Source: Mycoplasmoides fastidiosum (GTDB lineage Bacteria; Bacillota_I; Bacilli_A; Mycoplasmatales; Mycoplasmoidaceae). Taken from it: a DNA stretch of 64,000 nt. The DNA lies in contig NZ_CP101809.1 of NCBI RefSeq assembly GCF_024498275.1, forward strand, positions 744,001 to 808,000. The letters run 5' to 3'. The translations under genes and the position numbers were made by a program. Position 1 is the stretch's first letter, and every line of letters begins with the position of its first letter. Of the stretch, positions 44,236 to 54,600 are shown piece after piece. Below the pieces are notes generated by a model. It did not search any database. It was not told where the DNA came from and was given only the letters and a program-made list of their open reading frames with translations.

Positions 44236-44311
44236 GGCTTCATAGCTCAGTCGGTAGAGCAACGGTCTGAAGAACCGTGTGTCGGCAGTTCGATTCTGCC
44301 TGAAGCCACCA
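44236..44311 (+). tRNA. trnF: tRNA-Phe(GAA)
   Basis: Acceptor GGCTTCA/TGAAGCC, anticodon loop CTGAAGA gives GAA, discriminator A. Last of the cluster. Confidence 0.95.
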
Positions 44312-44389
44312 TTTGTTTTTTTGTTCTTGGTCGTTTTTTAGTTCATATCTTTTTTTATATTTAATTAACCATATATTATAGCTTTTATG

Positions 44390-44415
44390 ATCCCCAGTAC
44401 GGTTGTACTGGGGAT
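44390..44415 (+). terminator. Terminator-like hairpin after the tRNA cluster
   Basis: Perfect 11-bp GC-containing stem (44390-44400 with 44405-44415) with a GGTT loop, followed by a short T-rich stretch; weak U tract. Confidence 0.65.
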
Positions 44416-44515
44416 TTCTGTTGTTAAAACTTAAAAAAATAATCAAACCATCAATAGCTTGAAAGATTAATTGTATAATATAAGCTTATGGAAGTTTGCT
44501 CTGTTCCTGTTTATT

Positions 44516-45235
44516 ATGAAAAAAGCAAAACATAAATTAAAGCTTAAACCAACCCAAACTCCACGGGTCGAACAACGATTTTTTTTTAGTGGGGGGGTGA
44601 AACGGATTATTGTCCGGGGGTTGGATTTATTGCTTTTGTACATTAGTAATTTAATTATTTTTCTGCTGATTCTAGTTTTTCGTCCCAATCATTCGTTTGC
44701 TGAAAATTTTGCATGATTTAATAATTTATCACCAGTAGAAAGTAATTACCAAAGCTGACGCCTAATTGTGTTTTGAGCTTATTTACTAGTTATTTATGGT
44801 TTATATTTTTTAGTTCTGACCAAATTAAGCCATGGGTGAACCTTATTTGGTTATTTGTTTAAAATCCGAATTGTGAATGAAACCGAAAAAGTTAGTACCA
44901 TTAAGCTACAACTATTGCGGTTGTTTAAGAAAGAATTAGTTCCCTTGTTTTTATTTCCCCTTTTAATGCTGCTTTTCAGTATTGTTATGGCCAATTTAAA
45001 ATTGGAACAAAATGTTTTTTTAGTGATGATTAACATGATGTTCCGCCAACAACAAAACGATAGCTCTGTTGCTTTACAAGCGGTTTCAACTTTTTTTTCA
45101 GTTTTATTTTGAGGCGTTTTTTTGGTGCAATTCCTTTATTTAATTAACACTTACTGGGCCCAAAAACGGCGCAGCTGACAAGATAGTGCAGCAAGAATTT
45201 ATGTTGTTGACTTTAGACCCAAAAAATCCCAATAG
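44516..45235 (+). CDS. RDD family membrane protein
   Basis: 239 aa. Basic N-terminus, then FFFSGGVKRIIVRGLDLLLLYIS, the R-x-x-D type first-helix signature of RDD proteins at about 28-50, further helices at 85-105, 145-165 and 195-215, ending RIYVVDFRPKKSQ. GWTLFGYLFKIRIVNE matches the family's conserved G-x-x-L-G-K-hydrophobic stretch. Function of RDD proteins is uncertain (ion exchange in some). An AT-rich TATAAT box at 44474-44479 precedes it. Read through five TGA codons; pcrA follows 48 nt on. Confidence 0.82.
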
Positions 45236-45283
45236 CATGGAATTATTTAAATTAAAGAAAGTGTAAAAAATCATTAATCAAAT

Positions 45284-47482
45284 ATGAATCGTGTAGTTAA
45301 TCAAAGTCAACTAGAAGCAATTGAAGCTGAATTAAAACCCACTTTAGTATTATCAGGTGCGGGAACTGGCAAAACTTTTGTGCTTACCCAACGCATTGCG
45401 TTTTTAATTAACGCGATGGGTATTAATCCAGAAAAAATTTGGGCAATTACTTTTACAAAAAAAGCTAGTAAAGAAATTAGTGAACGCGTCCAACAAGAAT
45501 GTCCCAATAATACTCCTCGCAATATTTCCACATTTCACGGTTCATGTGTGTGAATTTTACGAAAACACATCAACTTAATTGGTCGTTCTAGTAATTTTTC
45601 GATCATTGATGCACCCGCTCAAAGAGCTTTAATTACCCGATTTTTAAAAAAAATTAAAATTGGTTATACTGATAAAAAATTAAAACCTAGTACTTATTTA
45701 AACTTCATTTTACATTTTAAAGGTCAAGGTTATACACCAGAAGAAGTTGGCCCAGAACTGTTTTATCAAAGCATTGGCGAAGGCGATTATAAGGTTTATG
45801 AAGTTTTTAAACAACTTTTTCGGGCTTATGTTAATCAATTAGAACATGATAATGCTTTAGATTTTGATGACATTTTATCACTAACAAGAGAAATATTGCA
45901 AAATCCGATTGCTTTGGACTATTGACAAAATAATTTTGAAGCTATTTTAATTGATGAGTTCCAAGATACTGAACCCTTACAATTAGAAATCGTTAATAAA
46001 ATTGCTGCTAAATCCCGTAATATTTTTGCAGTTGGCGATCCTGATCAATCCATCTATGGTTGACGGGGAGCTAGTCCTGAAATTATTGACGAATTTCTTG
46101 ATTTTTATCCTGATCATCAAATTATTAAATTAGAACAAAACTATCGCTCAACTCAAAAAATTTTAAATGTTGCCAATACTTTAATTAAAAATAATCCTAG
46201 TCGAATTGATAAAAATTTATTTACTGAACGAGCTGCTAGTTTTCCCATTTTCTCTTATATTGCTGATAATCCTAATGATGAAGCCAATTGGGTTTGTGAT
46301 CAAATTCAAAAATTAGAAACTGAAGTAAGTGATTTTCAGTTTAGCGATGTTTTAGTTTTATACCGCAATAATGCATTCAATAAAGAGATTAGTGAAGTTT
46401 TAGTTCAACGTGGGATTCAGTATATTGTTCATAGTGGAGTTGACTTCTATAATCGCGAAGAAATTCGCACCATCATTTCTTACTTAAAACTAATTATTGC
46501 TGATGATGCAGCTGCTTTACGAGCAGTTTGTAATATTCCTAAACGAGGTATTTCTGATACTACTTTAGATCTGTTAGAAGATTATGCTTTGGAAAATAAA
46601 ATTAGTTTATACCAAGCCTTTTTCCAAGCTGAACAAGTTCCTAATTTACGAAAACAAGCCATTAATGGCTGTGTTGGTTTTTGTGAACTATTAACCAATA
46701 TTCGTCAATTAGATACTAGTGACATTGGAAAATTAATTTGAAATATTTTTGAAATAAGTGGCTATAAAGCTTCATTAGATCCTCATGCTGATCGATATCG
46801 CATCGATGCAATTGAACAGTTAATTAATTCCATCGCTGAAAAACTAAAAGATGAACCAGAAAAACAATTAGTTGACATCATTGATGAGCTTACCCTTTAT
46901 TTAAACATTGATGAACAAAGCGCAGATCAGGATCGCAACAAAAAAATTAATTTAATGACCATTCATGCTTCTAAAGGTTTGGAATACCGATATGTTTTTG
47001 TTATTAAAATGGATCAAGGCAAATTTCCATCTTCGCGAAAAGGTGAACTTGAAGAAGAACGCCGTTTAGCTTATGTTGGTTATACCCGAGCAATGGATCG
47101 GTTATATTTATCTTGTTCGAGTGGCTATTCTTGAGATACTAAAACCAGTGCTGAACCTTCAATTTTTTTATTAGAAGCTGAAAAATGTGCTGATGTTGAA
47201 CGTTTAGGTAATACTTTTACTAAAAGTCGAATGAGTCATGATTCTTTTTTTGAAACAAAAATCACCACTAATAATAAAACTTCACGAACTTTAAGCGGCA
47301 TTCCTGAAGAAAGTTTAAAGGTTGGAGCTTTAGTTGAACATGTTTGGTTTGGATCTGGACAAATTAGAGAAATTGGTATTTTAAATGACAAAATGAAAGT
47401 TGCTAAAATTTTCTTTCCTAGCAAAAATAAAACCATTGATATTGTCGCTAATTCAGATAAGATCGGATTATTAAAAAACTAA
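45284..47482 (+). CDS. pcrA: UvrD/PcrA-family DNA helicase
   Basis: 732 aa SF1A helicase. Motifs in order: N-terminal NQSQLEAIE (Q motif), Walker A LSGAGTGKTF, Ia WAITFTKKASKEI, FDDIL, Walker B LIDEFQDTE, VGDPDQSIYGWRGA (III), QNYRST (IV), LMTIHASKGLEYRYVFV (V) and ERRLAYVGYTRAM (VI). The C-terminal KVGALVEHVWFGSGQI is the Tudor-like tail of PcrA. TGA codons fall at Trp sites including YGW. Unwinds DNA in repair and replication restart. Its stop overlaps the ymdB start (TAATG). Confidence 0.95.
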
Positions 47483-48327
47483 TGCGCATTCTTTTTATTG
47501 GCGATATTTTCGGAGCTCCAGGACGCGAAATCATTAAACAGAACTTAGCCCAAATTATTACCGACCACCAAATTGATTTTGTGATCGCCAATGCAGAAAA
47601 TGCGGCTCATGGTAAAGGCATTACTCCCCGTATTTATGAAGAACTAAAAAATGCCAAAATTGATTTCATTACAATGGGTAATCATACTTGAGCAAAAAAA
47701 GAGGGTTTAAAAGTTTTAGCAGAAAAACCAGATATTATTCGTCCTTTAAATTTAGCTTCTACTTATCAATTTCATGATGTAGGAGTGGGTTCAGTTGTTG
47801 TTGAATTTCAAAATATTCGCATTCGCATTAGTAATTTATTGGGAAGTACAGTCCGGTTTGTTGACTTTCATACCAATGAATCTTATATTTTAAATCCGTT
47901 TGCCTACTTCGAAAATTTTTTAGCTGAACATCACGATCATGATATTCACATCGTTGATTTTCACGCCGAAACCACTAGTGAAAAAAACGCTTTTTTACGT
48001 GCTTTCAATGGTCAAGTGGATGCCATTTTAGGTACCCATACTCATGTGCCAACTAATGATTTTCAAATTTATAATCAAACCGCTTACATCACTGATGTGG
48101 GAATGACCGGACCAGCTGAAGGGATTATTGGCGGAGATCCAGCAACAATTCTTGATGTCTTTTTTGCTCGTTCAAAAAAATTTAAATTAGATGTAGCATC
48201 TGGGTTAAAACAATTGTGTGCGGTGGTAATGGAATTTAATGACCAAAACCAAATTCAACAATTTTGACCCTTAATTCTTAAAGAAGATCGCTTAAGTGGT
48301 ACTAGTATCATTCAGCAAATTAATTAA
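47482..48327 (+). CDS. ymdB: YmdB-type metallophosphoesterase (2',3'-cAMP phosphodiesterase)
   Basis: 281 aa, TAATG coupling with pcrA. Metal ligands of the family: FIGDIFGAPGR with Asp8, ANAENAAHG with Asn and Glu, MGNHTWAKKE near residue 66-70, DFHAETTSEK, and GTHTHVPTND. Bacillus YmdB hydrolyses 2',3'-cyclic nucleotides and influences biofilm. Two TGA codons are Trp. Followed 15 nt later by the YigZ-like gene. Confidence 0.92.
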
Positions 48328-48341
48328 CTTTTATAACGACA

Positions 48342-48692
48342 ATGCATTTACACGAAGTTAAAAAATCTAAGTTTTATGCTCAACTTTATCCCGTAACAAC
48401 CAAAACTGAAATCACAAAAATTTTGCAAGAACTTAAACGTACTCATAAAAAAGCCCGCCATATTTGTTATGCGTTTTATTTAAAAACCGATGACCAAAAT
48501 TTTATTTCTGGATTATCTGATGCTGGTGAACCCAAAGGAGTGGCTGGAAAAAATTTATTTAATTTGTTAGTGCAACATCAAAAAATTAATTACTTATTAG
48601 TTGTTGTCCGTTATTTTGGTGGAGTCAAACTTGGTTATGGCGGTTTGTTTCGAGCATATTTAGAAGCTGCTAAATTAGTTTTTGAAGTTTAA
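48342..48692 (+). CDS. YigZ/IMPACT-family protein, single domain
   Basis: 116 aa, against about 200 for the full family. KKSKFYAQLYPVTTKTE starts the fold; HKKARHICYAFYL, DAGEPKGVAGKNL and VVVRYFGGVKLGYGGLFRAY are the UPF0029 N-terminal domain signature. The C-terminal ferredoxin-like domain is missing; the gene ends at a terminator, so it is short by nature rather than cut. Role unclear (linked to translation control). Confidence 0.9.
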   Translation: MHLHEVKKSKFYAQLYPVTTKTEITKILQELKRTHKKARHICYAFYLKTDDQNFISGLSDAGEPKGVAGKNLFNLLVQHQKINYLLVVVRYFGGVKLGYGGLFRAYLEAAKLVFEV

Positions 48693-48721
48693 ACACTTAT
48701 CATAAAAAATGAAAATATCAA

Positions 48722-48753
48722 GAAAAATGCCCGATAAATTGGGCATTTTTCAT
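48722..48753 (+). terminator. Terminator after the pcrA operon
   Basis: Eleven-base stem GAAAAATGCCC/GGGCATTTTTC (48722-48732 with 48741-48751), 8-nt loop, T-rich tail. Confidence 0.85.
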
Positions 48754-48771
48754 TGTCAAATTTAGTTATGA

Positions 48772-48777
48772 TATAAT
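48772..48777 (+). promoter_or_regulatory. Extended -10 promoter of coaE
   Basis: TGA-TATAAT, 35 nt before the coaE ATG, right after the terminator. Confidence 0.6.
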
Positions 48778-48811
48778 CAAAATATTTAAATTAAAATCAT
48801 AATAAATTAAC

Positions 48812-49423
48812 ATGTTGATAATCATCAGCGGACTAAAAGGCTCAGGAAAATCTGTCGGATTAGAAATCATTAAAAACCAAGGCTATCATGTTTTTAGTGT
48901 GGATAAATGAATTCATGATATCTATGCTTATGGTGAACGCGGCTATAATGTAATCCAAACTAAATTAGGTGACCAATTTGTGGATCAAAAAGGGGTTAAA
49001 CGCGAAGCCATTAAAGAATGATTAATGACTGGTCATGATCCAGAAACTAATCAAAACCAAAACTTACGCAAGTTAAATGCAGCAATGTTGCCGATTATTA
49101 AATCTAAGTTAGTTGAATTAAAAAATCAAGCTTCAGTTAATGATGAATTAATTTTTGTGGAGTTAGCCACTTATGTTAATGATCACCAATTTTTCCGTGA
49201 TGCTGTTGATGATGTTATTTATTTAAAGCGTGATAATTTACTTCAAGAAAAACCAGGTGTTGCAGCTTATTATTTAAGTCCTGAAATTCATTCAAGTTGA
49301 AAAATAGTTGAAAACAATTCCACAATCAATCAATTAACAACCAATGTAATTAATGCGATTGATGAAATTCTTCCTAAATATTTACGTAAACGTTTTCATA
49401 TTAAAACCGAAAACATCAAATAA
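48812..49423 (+). CDS. coaE: Dephospho-CoA kinase
   Basis: 203 aa P-loop kinase finishing CoA. P-loop ISGLKGSGKSVG at residue 6-15, then GYHVFSVDKWIHDIY, where DxDxIxH-type recognition is DKWIHD, and the FVELATYV...VDDVIYLKRDN region. No fused domain. The N-terminal half is standard; the C-terminal half is diverged, so the assignment is by position of motifs. Stand-alone gene bounded by its own promoter and a bidirectional terminator. Confidence 0.75.
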
Positions 49424-49425
49424 AC

Positions 49426-49458
49426 AAAAACCTCTTAATTTTAATTAAGAGGTTTTTT
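49426..49458. terminator. Bidirectional terminator between convergent genes
   Basis: CCTCTTAATT/AATTAAGAGG stem (49431-49440 with 49443-49452) flanked by A and T runs; serves coaE and the minus-strand gene. Confidence 0.85.
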
Positions 49459-49474
49459 ATTGCTTGTTGTTTTG

Positions 49475-50449
49475 CTAAATTAATTCAGTATTTCATGACA
49501 CCAGTAAATCAAAAAACAAGTAATGATGAATAATTTCGTTAAAAACCTCCTTCAATAAATTTTGTAAATTGTCTTTGGTTTTAGGAGTTCAGTTTTTTTC
49601 TAGTCTAGTAGTAAATAAGTTGATAAAAAGTTTTTGATACTGGTGAAAATTCAAATCATCAAAATTACTAATTTGTTTGAGCAGTTGTACTTTAATCGTT
49701 TTAATATCATTGTTATTTTTATGCTCTTTTAATTGTAAGTTGATTAATTGTTTTTTATTTGGTTTTCATAACTCAACTTGTTTTTTCAAATAAGTCTGGT
49801 TCAAAAAGTTTCACTTATTCTGTTTTCATAAAAAAATTAAAAAAGTCTGGGGTAAAAACCGAATTGTCATTTTCAAATCGTGATAATCACACCACTGGTC
49901 TAATCTTCGTCAGTTATTAAACCGCCGGCATGAAGCAATTGGTAAAGCGGCTTGTTTATAAATCAAATAATCTAACAAAACTGAATAATCAAATTCAAAT
50001 TGAAACCTCGTAAAAACAAATTCTCAAAACTTTTTAGCTAATAAAAATTTTTCAAATTTCACTTGATTTAAATTAGGTAATAACTGTTGAAAGGCAATTA
50101 AATCTGATGGATCAGTTTGAATTTGATAATCCCGAAAAAATTCTTGTAAAACCAATTCATCAACTAGATGACTATTTAGTTGTGCAATTTGGATTTTAGC
50201 TAAGTCCAAACTAATTTGATAATGTTTTTTAATTAAATTTATTGCTGCAAATAAAAAAGTTTTTTGTTCTAATTCAGCAAATAATTCCATTGATAAGCGT
50301 TGTTGTAATTGGGGATTTAACCGGCTCTTTTCTAATTTACGTTTTCATTTTCGTAAAATAAGGTTTTGGTTAAAATACTGACTGACCACAATTGGTTGAT
50401 TAAAATCAATTGGTTGTTTTTTAAAACTCAAAACAATATTCTTGTTCAT
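49475..50449 (-). CDS. Unrecognised 324-aa protein
   Basis: Reads from ATG 50449 through many TGA (Trp) codons to TAG 49475. Rich in Gln, Leu, Phe, Lys and Trp; predicted mainly helical, soluble (no membrane helix or signal). N-terminus KNIVLSFKKQPIDFNQPIVV; residues 30-50 are strongly basic (LRKWKRKLEK), then Leu/Gln helices. No motif recognised. Precedes no other minus gene; its own upstream neighbours (101- and 253-aa genes) run the same way 17 nt apart, so it is the last of a three-gene unit. Confidence 0.7.
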
Positions 50450-50466
50450 ACTAGGCGTCCTAACGC

Positions 50467-50772
50467 TTATCCGTGTATCACATTAATGCCTTCGCTTGGT
50501 TTATTAATATAATTTAAATACCGCGGGGCATATTGGGACGATTCTGATTTTCTTGGGGTGGAATTAGATGCTGTTGCAGCTAAATGCGGATTAGGCACAA
50601 CAACTGGTTCTTCAGGTTGTTCGGGAGCAAAAAAATTAACAATTACGGGAATGATCATGGAAATAGTTTGGATTAAACCAATAACTCCCAAGATCACACT
50701 AAACGTCACTCCACCCCCGCGGGTGCGCATTTTTGCATCTAAGCTTAGTTTTTTTAGTGATGGTTTATTCAT
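50467..50772 (-). CDS. Unrecognised small membrane protein
   Basis: 101 aa from the ATG in a TAATG stop-start overlap with the upstream gene; an ATG at 50784 would give 105. One helix (VTFSVILGVIGLIQTISMIIPVIVNFF, about 23-49) preceded by a basic segment (MRTRGGG) and followed by a Pro/Val/Ser-rich tail. Basic-in orientation would place the tail outside. Function unknown. Confidence 0.68.
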   Translation of the reverse strand: MNKPSLKKLSLDAKMRTRGGGVTFSVILGVIGLIQTISMIIPVIVNFFAPEQPEEPVVVPNPHLAATASNSTPRKSESSQYAPRYLNYINKPSEGINVIHG

Positions 50773-51533
50773 TAGAAAAATCATGGTGCTCCAAAGCTAA
50801 TTGCTGAATCATTCGGGTTTGCCCGAATTCGTAAAAATGGTTGCATTTTGCTAGCCACAACTGCATAACGATTCTTCCGACGTTCTAATTCGGAATAATT
50901 AGTTGCTGACCGGGAATAAAGCACACGTTGCTGTCCATTGCGATCATAATAGATTTGTTGGGGTTCAGGTTTTTCATTCATAATTTCATTCGCAGTTTGA
51001 ATATTAGAAATTAATCCAACCGCACTTGCTGCCACAGCCATTGGTCAAACTCCTAATTGGTATAATCGACCATTACTCATTCCCAATGTGGTTTTACTTT
51101 TACTTTTAGGATCATATAAAACTGATTTGATGCCGTTTTTTAGCTTGTCGAATGTCCTACGCAAATAACCCGATGATGAAGTTGGAGCGACTGTAGCTAG
51201 AGAATCATTCAACTTAGTTGTTGAAGTAGACATTGCTAACTGCGGTTCAATTAAACTTTGTGGTTTCCGACCCCGTCTGGTGGTTGGTTGATCAGTTGGC
51301 TCTAAATTATTTTTAGTTTTTCGAGTTCGGGTTGTTTTTGCTGTTGCTGCAGCCACAGATTTAAGCGTGGCTGTTCGAGATCTGCTTCTTGTTGCTTTTA
51401 ACCCTGGGACTTTAGGTGATTGGTTAATCCGGCTTAAACTGCGCGCACTAGCATTTAATACTCTTGCAGCAGCCCCAGCTTGTTTTAAAGCTTTTTGTTC
51501 AAAATTAAGTTTTTGGTTTGAATGTAACATCAT
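50772..51533 (-). CDS. Unrecognised basic protein with one hydrophobic helix
   Basis: 253 aa from ATG 51533 (AAAGGA upstream). The N-terminal ~150 residues are very basic and Ala/Ser/Thr-rich (SRSRTATLKS, KTTRTRKTKNN, RRGRKPQS with an AT-hook-like RGRKP). A TGA (Trp) in LGVWPMAVAASAVGLISN leads into a short hydrophobic helix at about 161-178, then a Tyr/Arg-rich tail (YDRNGQQRVLYSRS) to FGAPWFF. Ends by TAATG overlap. It could bind nucleic acid or be an anchored surface protein; unknown. Confidence 0.7.
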
Positions 51534-51611
51534 CTGTTCCTTTCTGTTACTGATTTAGTTCAGCTATTTATTAAGCTTAAAAATCCAAAAAGGAGAATGA
51601 AAGTTTCAATA

Positions 51612-51647
51612 AACAAAAAACCAGCAATCTTAATTGGTTGCTGGTTT
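51612..51647 (-). terminator. Terminator of the giant permease gene
   Basis: Ten-base stem AAACCAGCAA/TTGCTGGTTT (51618-51627 with 51638-51647), 10-nt loop, with a T run on the minus strand after it; 38 nt downstream of the permease stop. Confidence 0.8.
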
Positions 51648-51685
51648 AATTTGAGTATTAAATATTGGCACTAAATTGAATCAAT

Positions 51686-54600
51686 CTAATCTCCAAAAGA
51701 TTTCATTGCAATTGGTAAGAAAATTCGTTTTAGTTTAATGTAAGATTGACCAAAAGCAAAGGTGAAAATGCCTACTAAAATTCCAATACTTGATAAGAAG
51801 TATCACGGCACCATTTTGATTGGAATCAATAAAGAGATTGCACTTAAAATAATTCCTACATAAGTTTGTAAGAATAGCACTGATAAAGGTACACCCACAA
51901 TTAAAGCAATTGCTAAGACCGGAATTAAATAAGTTAAAACAGTCACCGCATTTTCCCAGTTATTAAATCCTAACATAATCATGATTACTGATAATTGTTT
52001 TAGATCATCAATCACTAATGAGGTCACCATCATTACCATGATGATTAATAACGGAATAAAGACAATCAGAATAATCGTTACTAAAGCCTGCATTGTTGTT
52101 GATAATTTGGTGAACAACAAGTTGGTTGTGCTTGAATCATCTAAAGTCGTAATTCATGGATTAATAATGGATTCACCATAAACTTCGCGGAAAGCATTAA
52201 TAATATCGTCTGTACCAGTCAAATTAGCTGGTAAGTTAAACATTGTTCGTAAAATATCTAAGTTTGCTGGAATAATCACGTTGCCCACTTGGGTTTGGGG
52301 CTGTAAGAACAATTCTTTAGTTACTGCTGAACGAGGATCAAACTGGGCTGGTGAGTAAATTCCAGATTCTGAAAAGACTGATAAAGCCGAAGTAAATTGA
52401 ATTGGTTGTTGACTTGGATCTTTTAGTTTGGTAAAGAAACCGTTATAACCATATTCGGGATTGATACCTAAAATGGTATTGGCTGATTTTTGGGAAACAA
52501 AAAAGGCGGATTGGAAATAAGTATTATTTAAACCAACAATTTTGAAGCGAGCTTGGGGTTGGTGAGGTTGTAACGCAATTTTGGCCGCAAACCGGTCAGC
52601 ATCATTATCCGGAGCAAAATCTAAATAATCCCCTACACCCAAATTATATTTTTGGGCTGTGAATAAATTAATGATCATCGGGTACACGGGAGTGTTGGTT
52701 GTTTGATCAATTTCGGGCTCTTGATACAAACGTTGGTTAATAATTTGGTTATTATCATCGCGCAGTTTTAAATAAGAACCCCGGGGATCTTGTTTAATAC
52801 CAGTAATAGCCACATTGCCATCAATGTTTTTGATTTTTCCGGTTAAATAAGTAAAAGTTTGATCCCCATTAACAGACCGATCATAATCGATTGGCTCCCG
52901 ACTAAAACCAGAGGCGGTTATTCCAACATTTTGTTGACTATCAACTTCGGGATTACCTGTAGTAGTTCATTGCTGGTTGGATCGATTATAATCAGGATTA
53001 GTGATTTGGTTGCCAAAAGTTAGTTTAACTGGACCAACTTGGGGATTAGCAAACGTTGGATCATTTAGAATTGAAAGAATTAAATACAAGAAGTCAGGAC
53101 GGAATAAGGCAAAAATTGAATAACGGTTTTCGGGATGATTATCACTATCCCGGGGAAACGGATTAATGTATAAATAAACGGTTTTAGTACTGTCTAAATA
53201 ATATAATCCAGGCACAATTGTTGTTTCGTTTGAACTTGGATTATTATTGATTGCAGTTAAATCTTCAGGACGAACTAAATAACTTGGTTCACCATTAAAT
53301 ACATCCCCATCATTAAAATTAGTTACCGGATTGCTCAACTGGTGCATGGAAAAGAACCGGTTCAAGAAGAAAGCACCATAGCGACTTTGAATAATGTTCC
53401 GAATTAAGTTAACATTATTTTTATCAATTTGATTTAAAATCGCTGGAGAAGCTTGTTCGATTGTGGGCCGAATAATATCTCACATGTTGATGTTTAATTT
53501 CAAGCTAAAATCATTCACTTTAATGGTGTTGTCTAACAGAATTTTTACCAACACCCGGTTTTGTAAAAAGTTCAGATCATACTGACTGTTAGCTCGGTCA
53601 TCCATGGAGAAAATTCAGTAGTTAGCATTGTCCCGGTATAACCGGTTTAATAATGGTAACTTCACTTTTTGATTAGTTCCATAATCAAATTCTTGGAAGT
53701 CTTGGTTTTCAGTACTAGATTCAGAATTAATTTCTTTTTCGGTTGAACTAGTATAAGAAATGTATTCAGTTCCTGTTCCATTATTATTTTTTAATAACGG
53801 TTGTTTAGTCCGGTACAGATCAGATAATGGTTGAAATAATGGTGTGCCATCTGGAGCTAAAATTAATTTTTTATCCTCCCGGTTAGCTTGTTCCACTGGT
53901 ACATAATCAGAATAGTAGAAAGTGGTTTGTTTGGTAATATCAGGACTAAATAAACTGTTGTGTTTTTGAATATCAGCAAAATTAATAATATTTAAATTAG
54001 TTGTGGTTTGAGAACCATGCGGATTCGCGGCTTCAGAAGAATAATAGAATACTCGGTGTTTTGGTTCCTCTGGGCTTGGTAAACTCACTGATTTATAAGC
54101 TTTTTGACTCTCATCCCAAATTGAACGTAATAAAAAATGGGATAAGATGCTGTTTCGGGCTCATCGACCAGTGTTTGCTGGGTTAAAATGGAGTTTTTGA
54201 TTTAGTTGTTCTAAAGCGGTTACAGGGTTATCAGCTAATTGTTGGTTGAACTGATCTCCATAACGTGCAGCACTATCTTGAAAAAAGTTGTTGATGTTCG
54301 AAGCCACTAATAACGGATTAGCTGGACTAACATTTAGTGTCGCTTTTTCAGGTTTTGTTGTATTTGGCAGTTGATAAACTGTATCAATTTTTTGGCTAAT
54401 GTTATTTAAATAAGTTTGTCCTAACTGTTGGTAAGAAAGAAGCGGAGCTTGAGTATGTTCAACAGTTGGAGTGCGGTATTGAACGGCATAATCATAACGT
54501 TTGGTTGTTTGTTCGTTTTCAGCAATTCGGCCAAATTGACCAATGTTAGAGAAAATAAACACCAACACAATAATCATCAGCGAACTCATTCCCGATAGTA

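Noticed and set aside
44240-44688. Minus-strand frames of 68 and 73 codons over the tRNA-Phe region and the RDD start
   Set aside because: Antisense to well-supported tRNA and RDD genes; product looks like reversed tRNA sequence.
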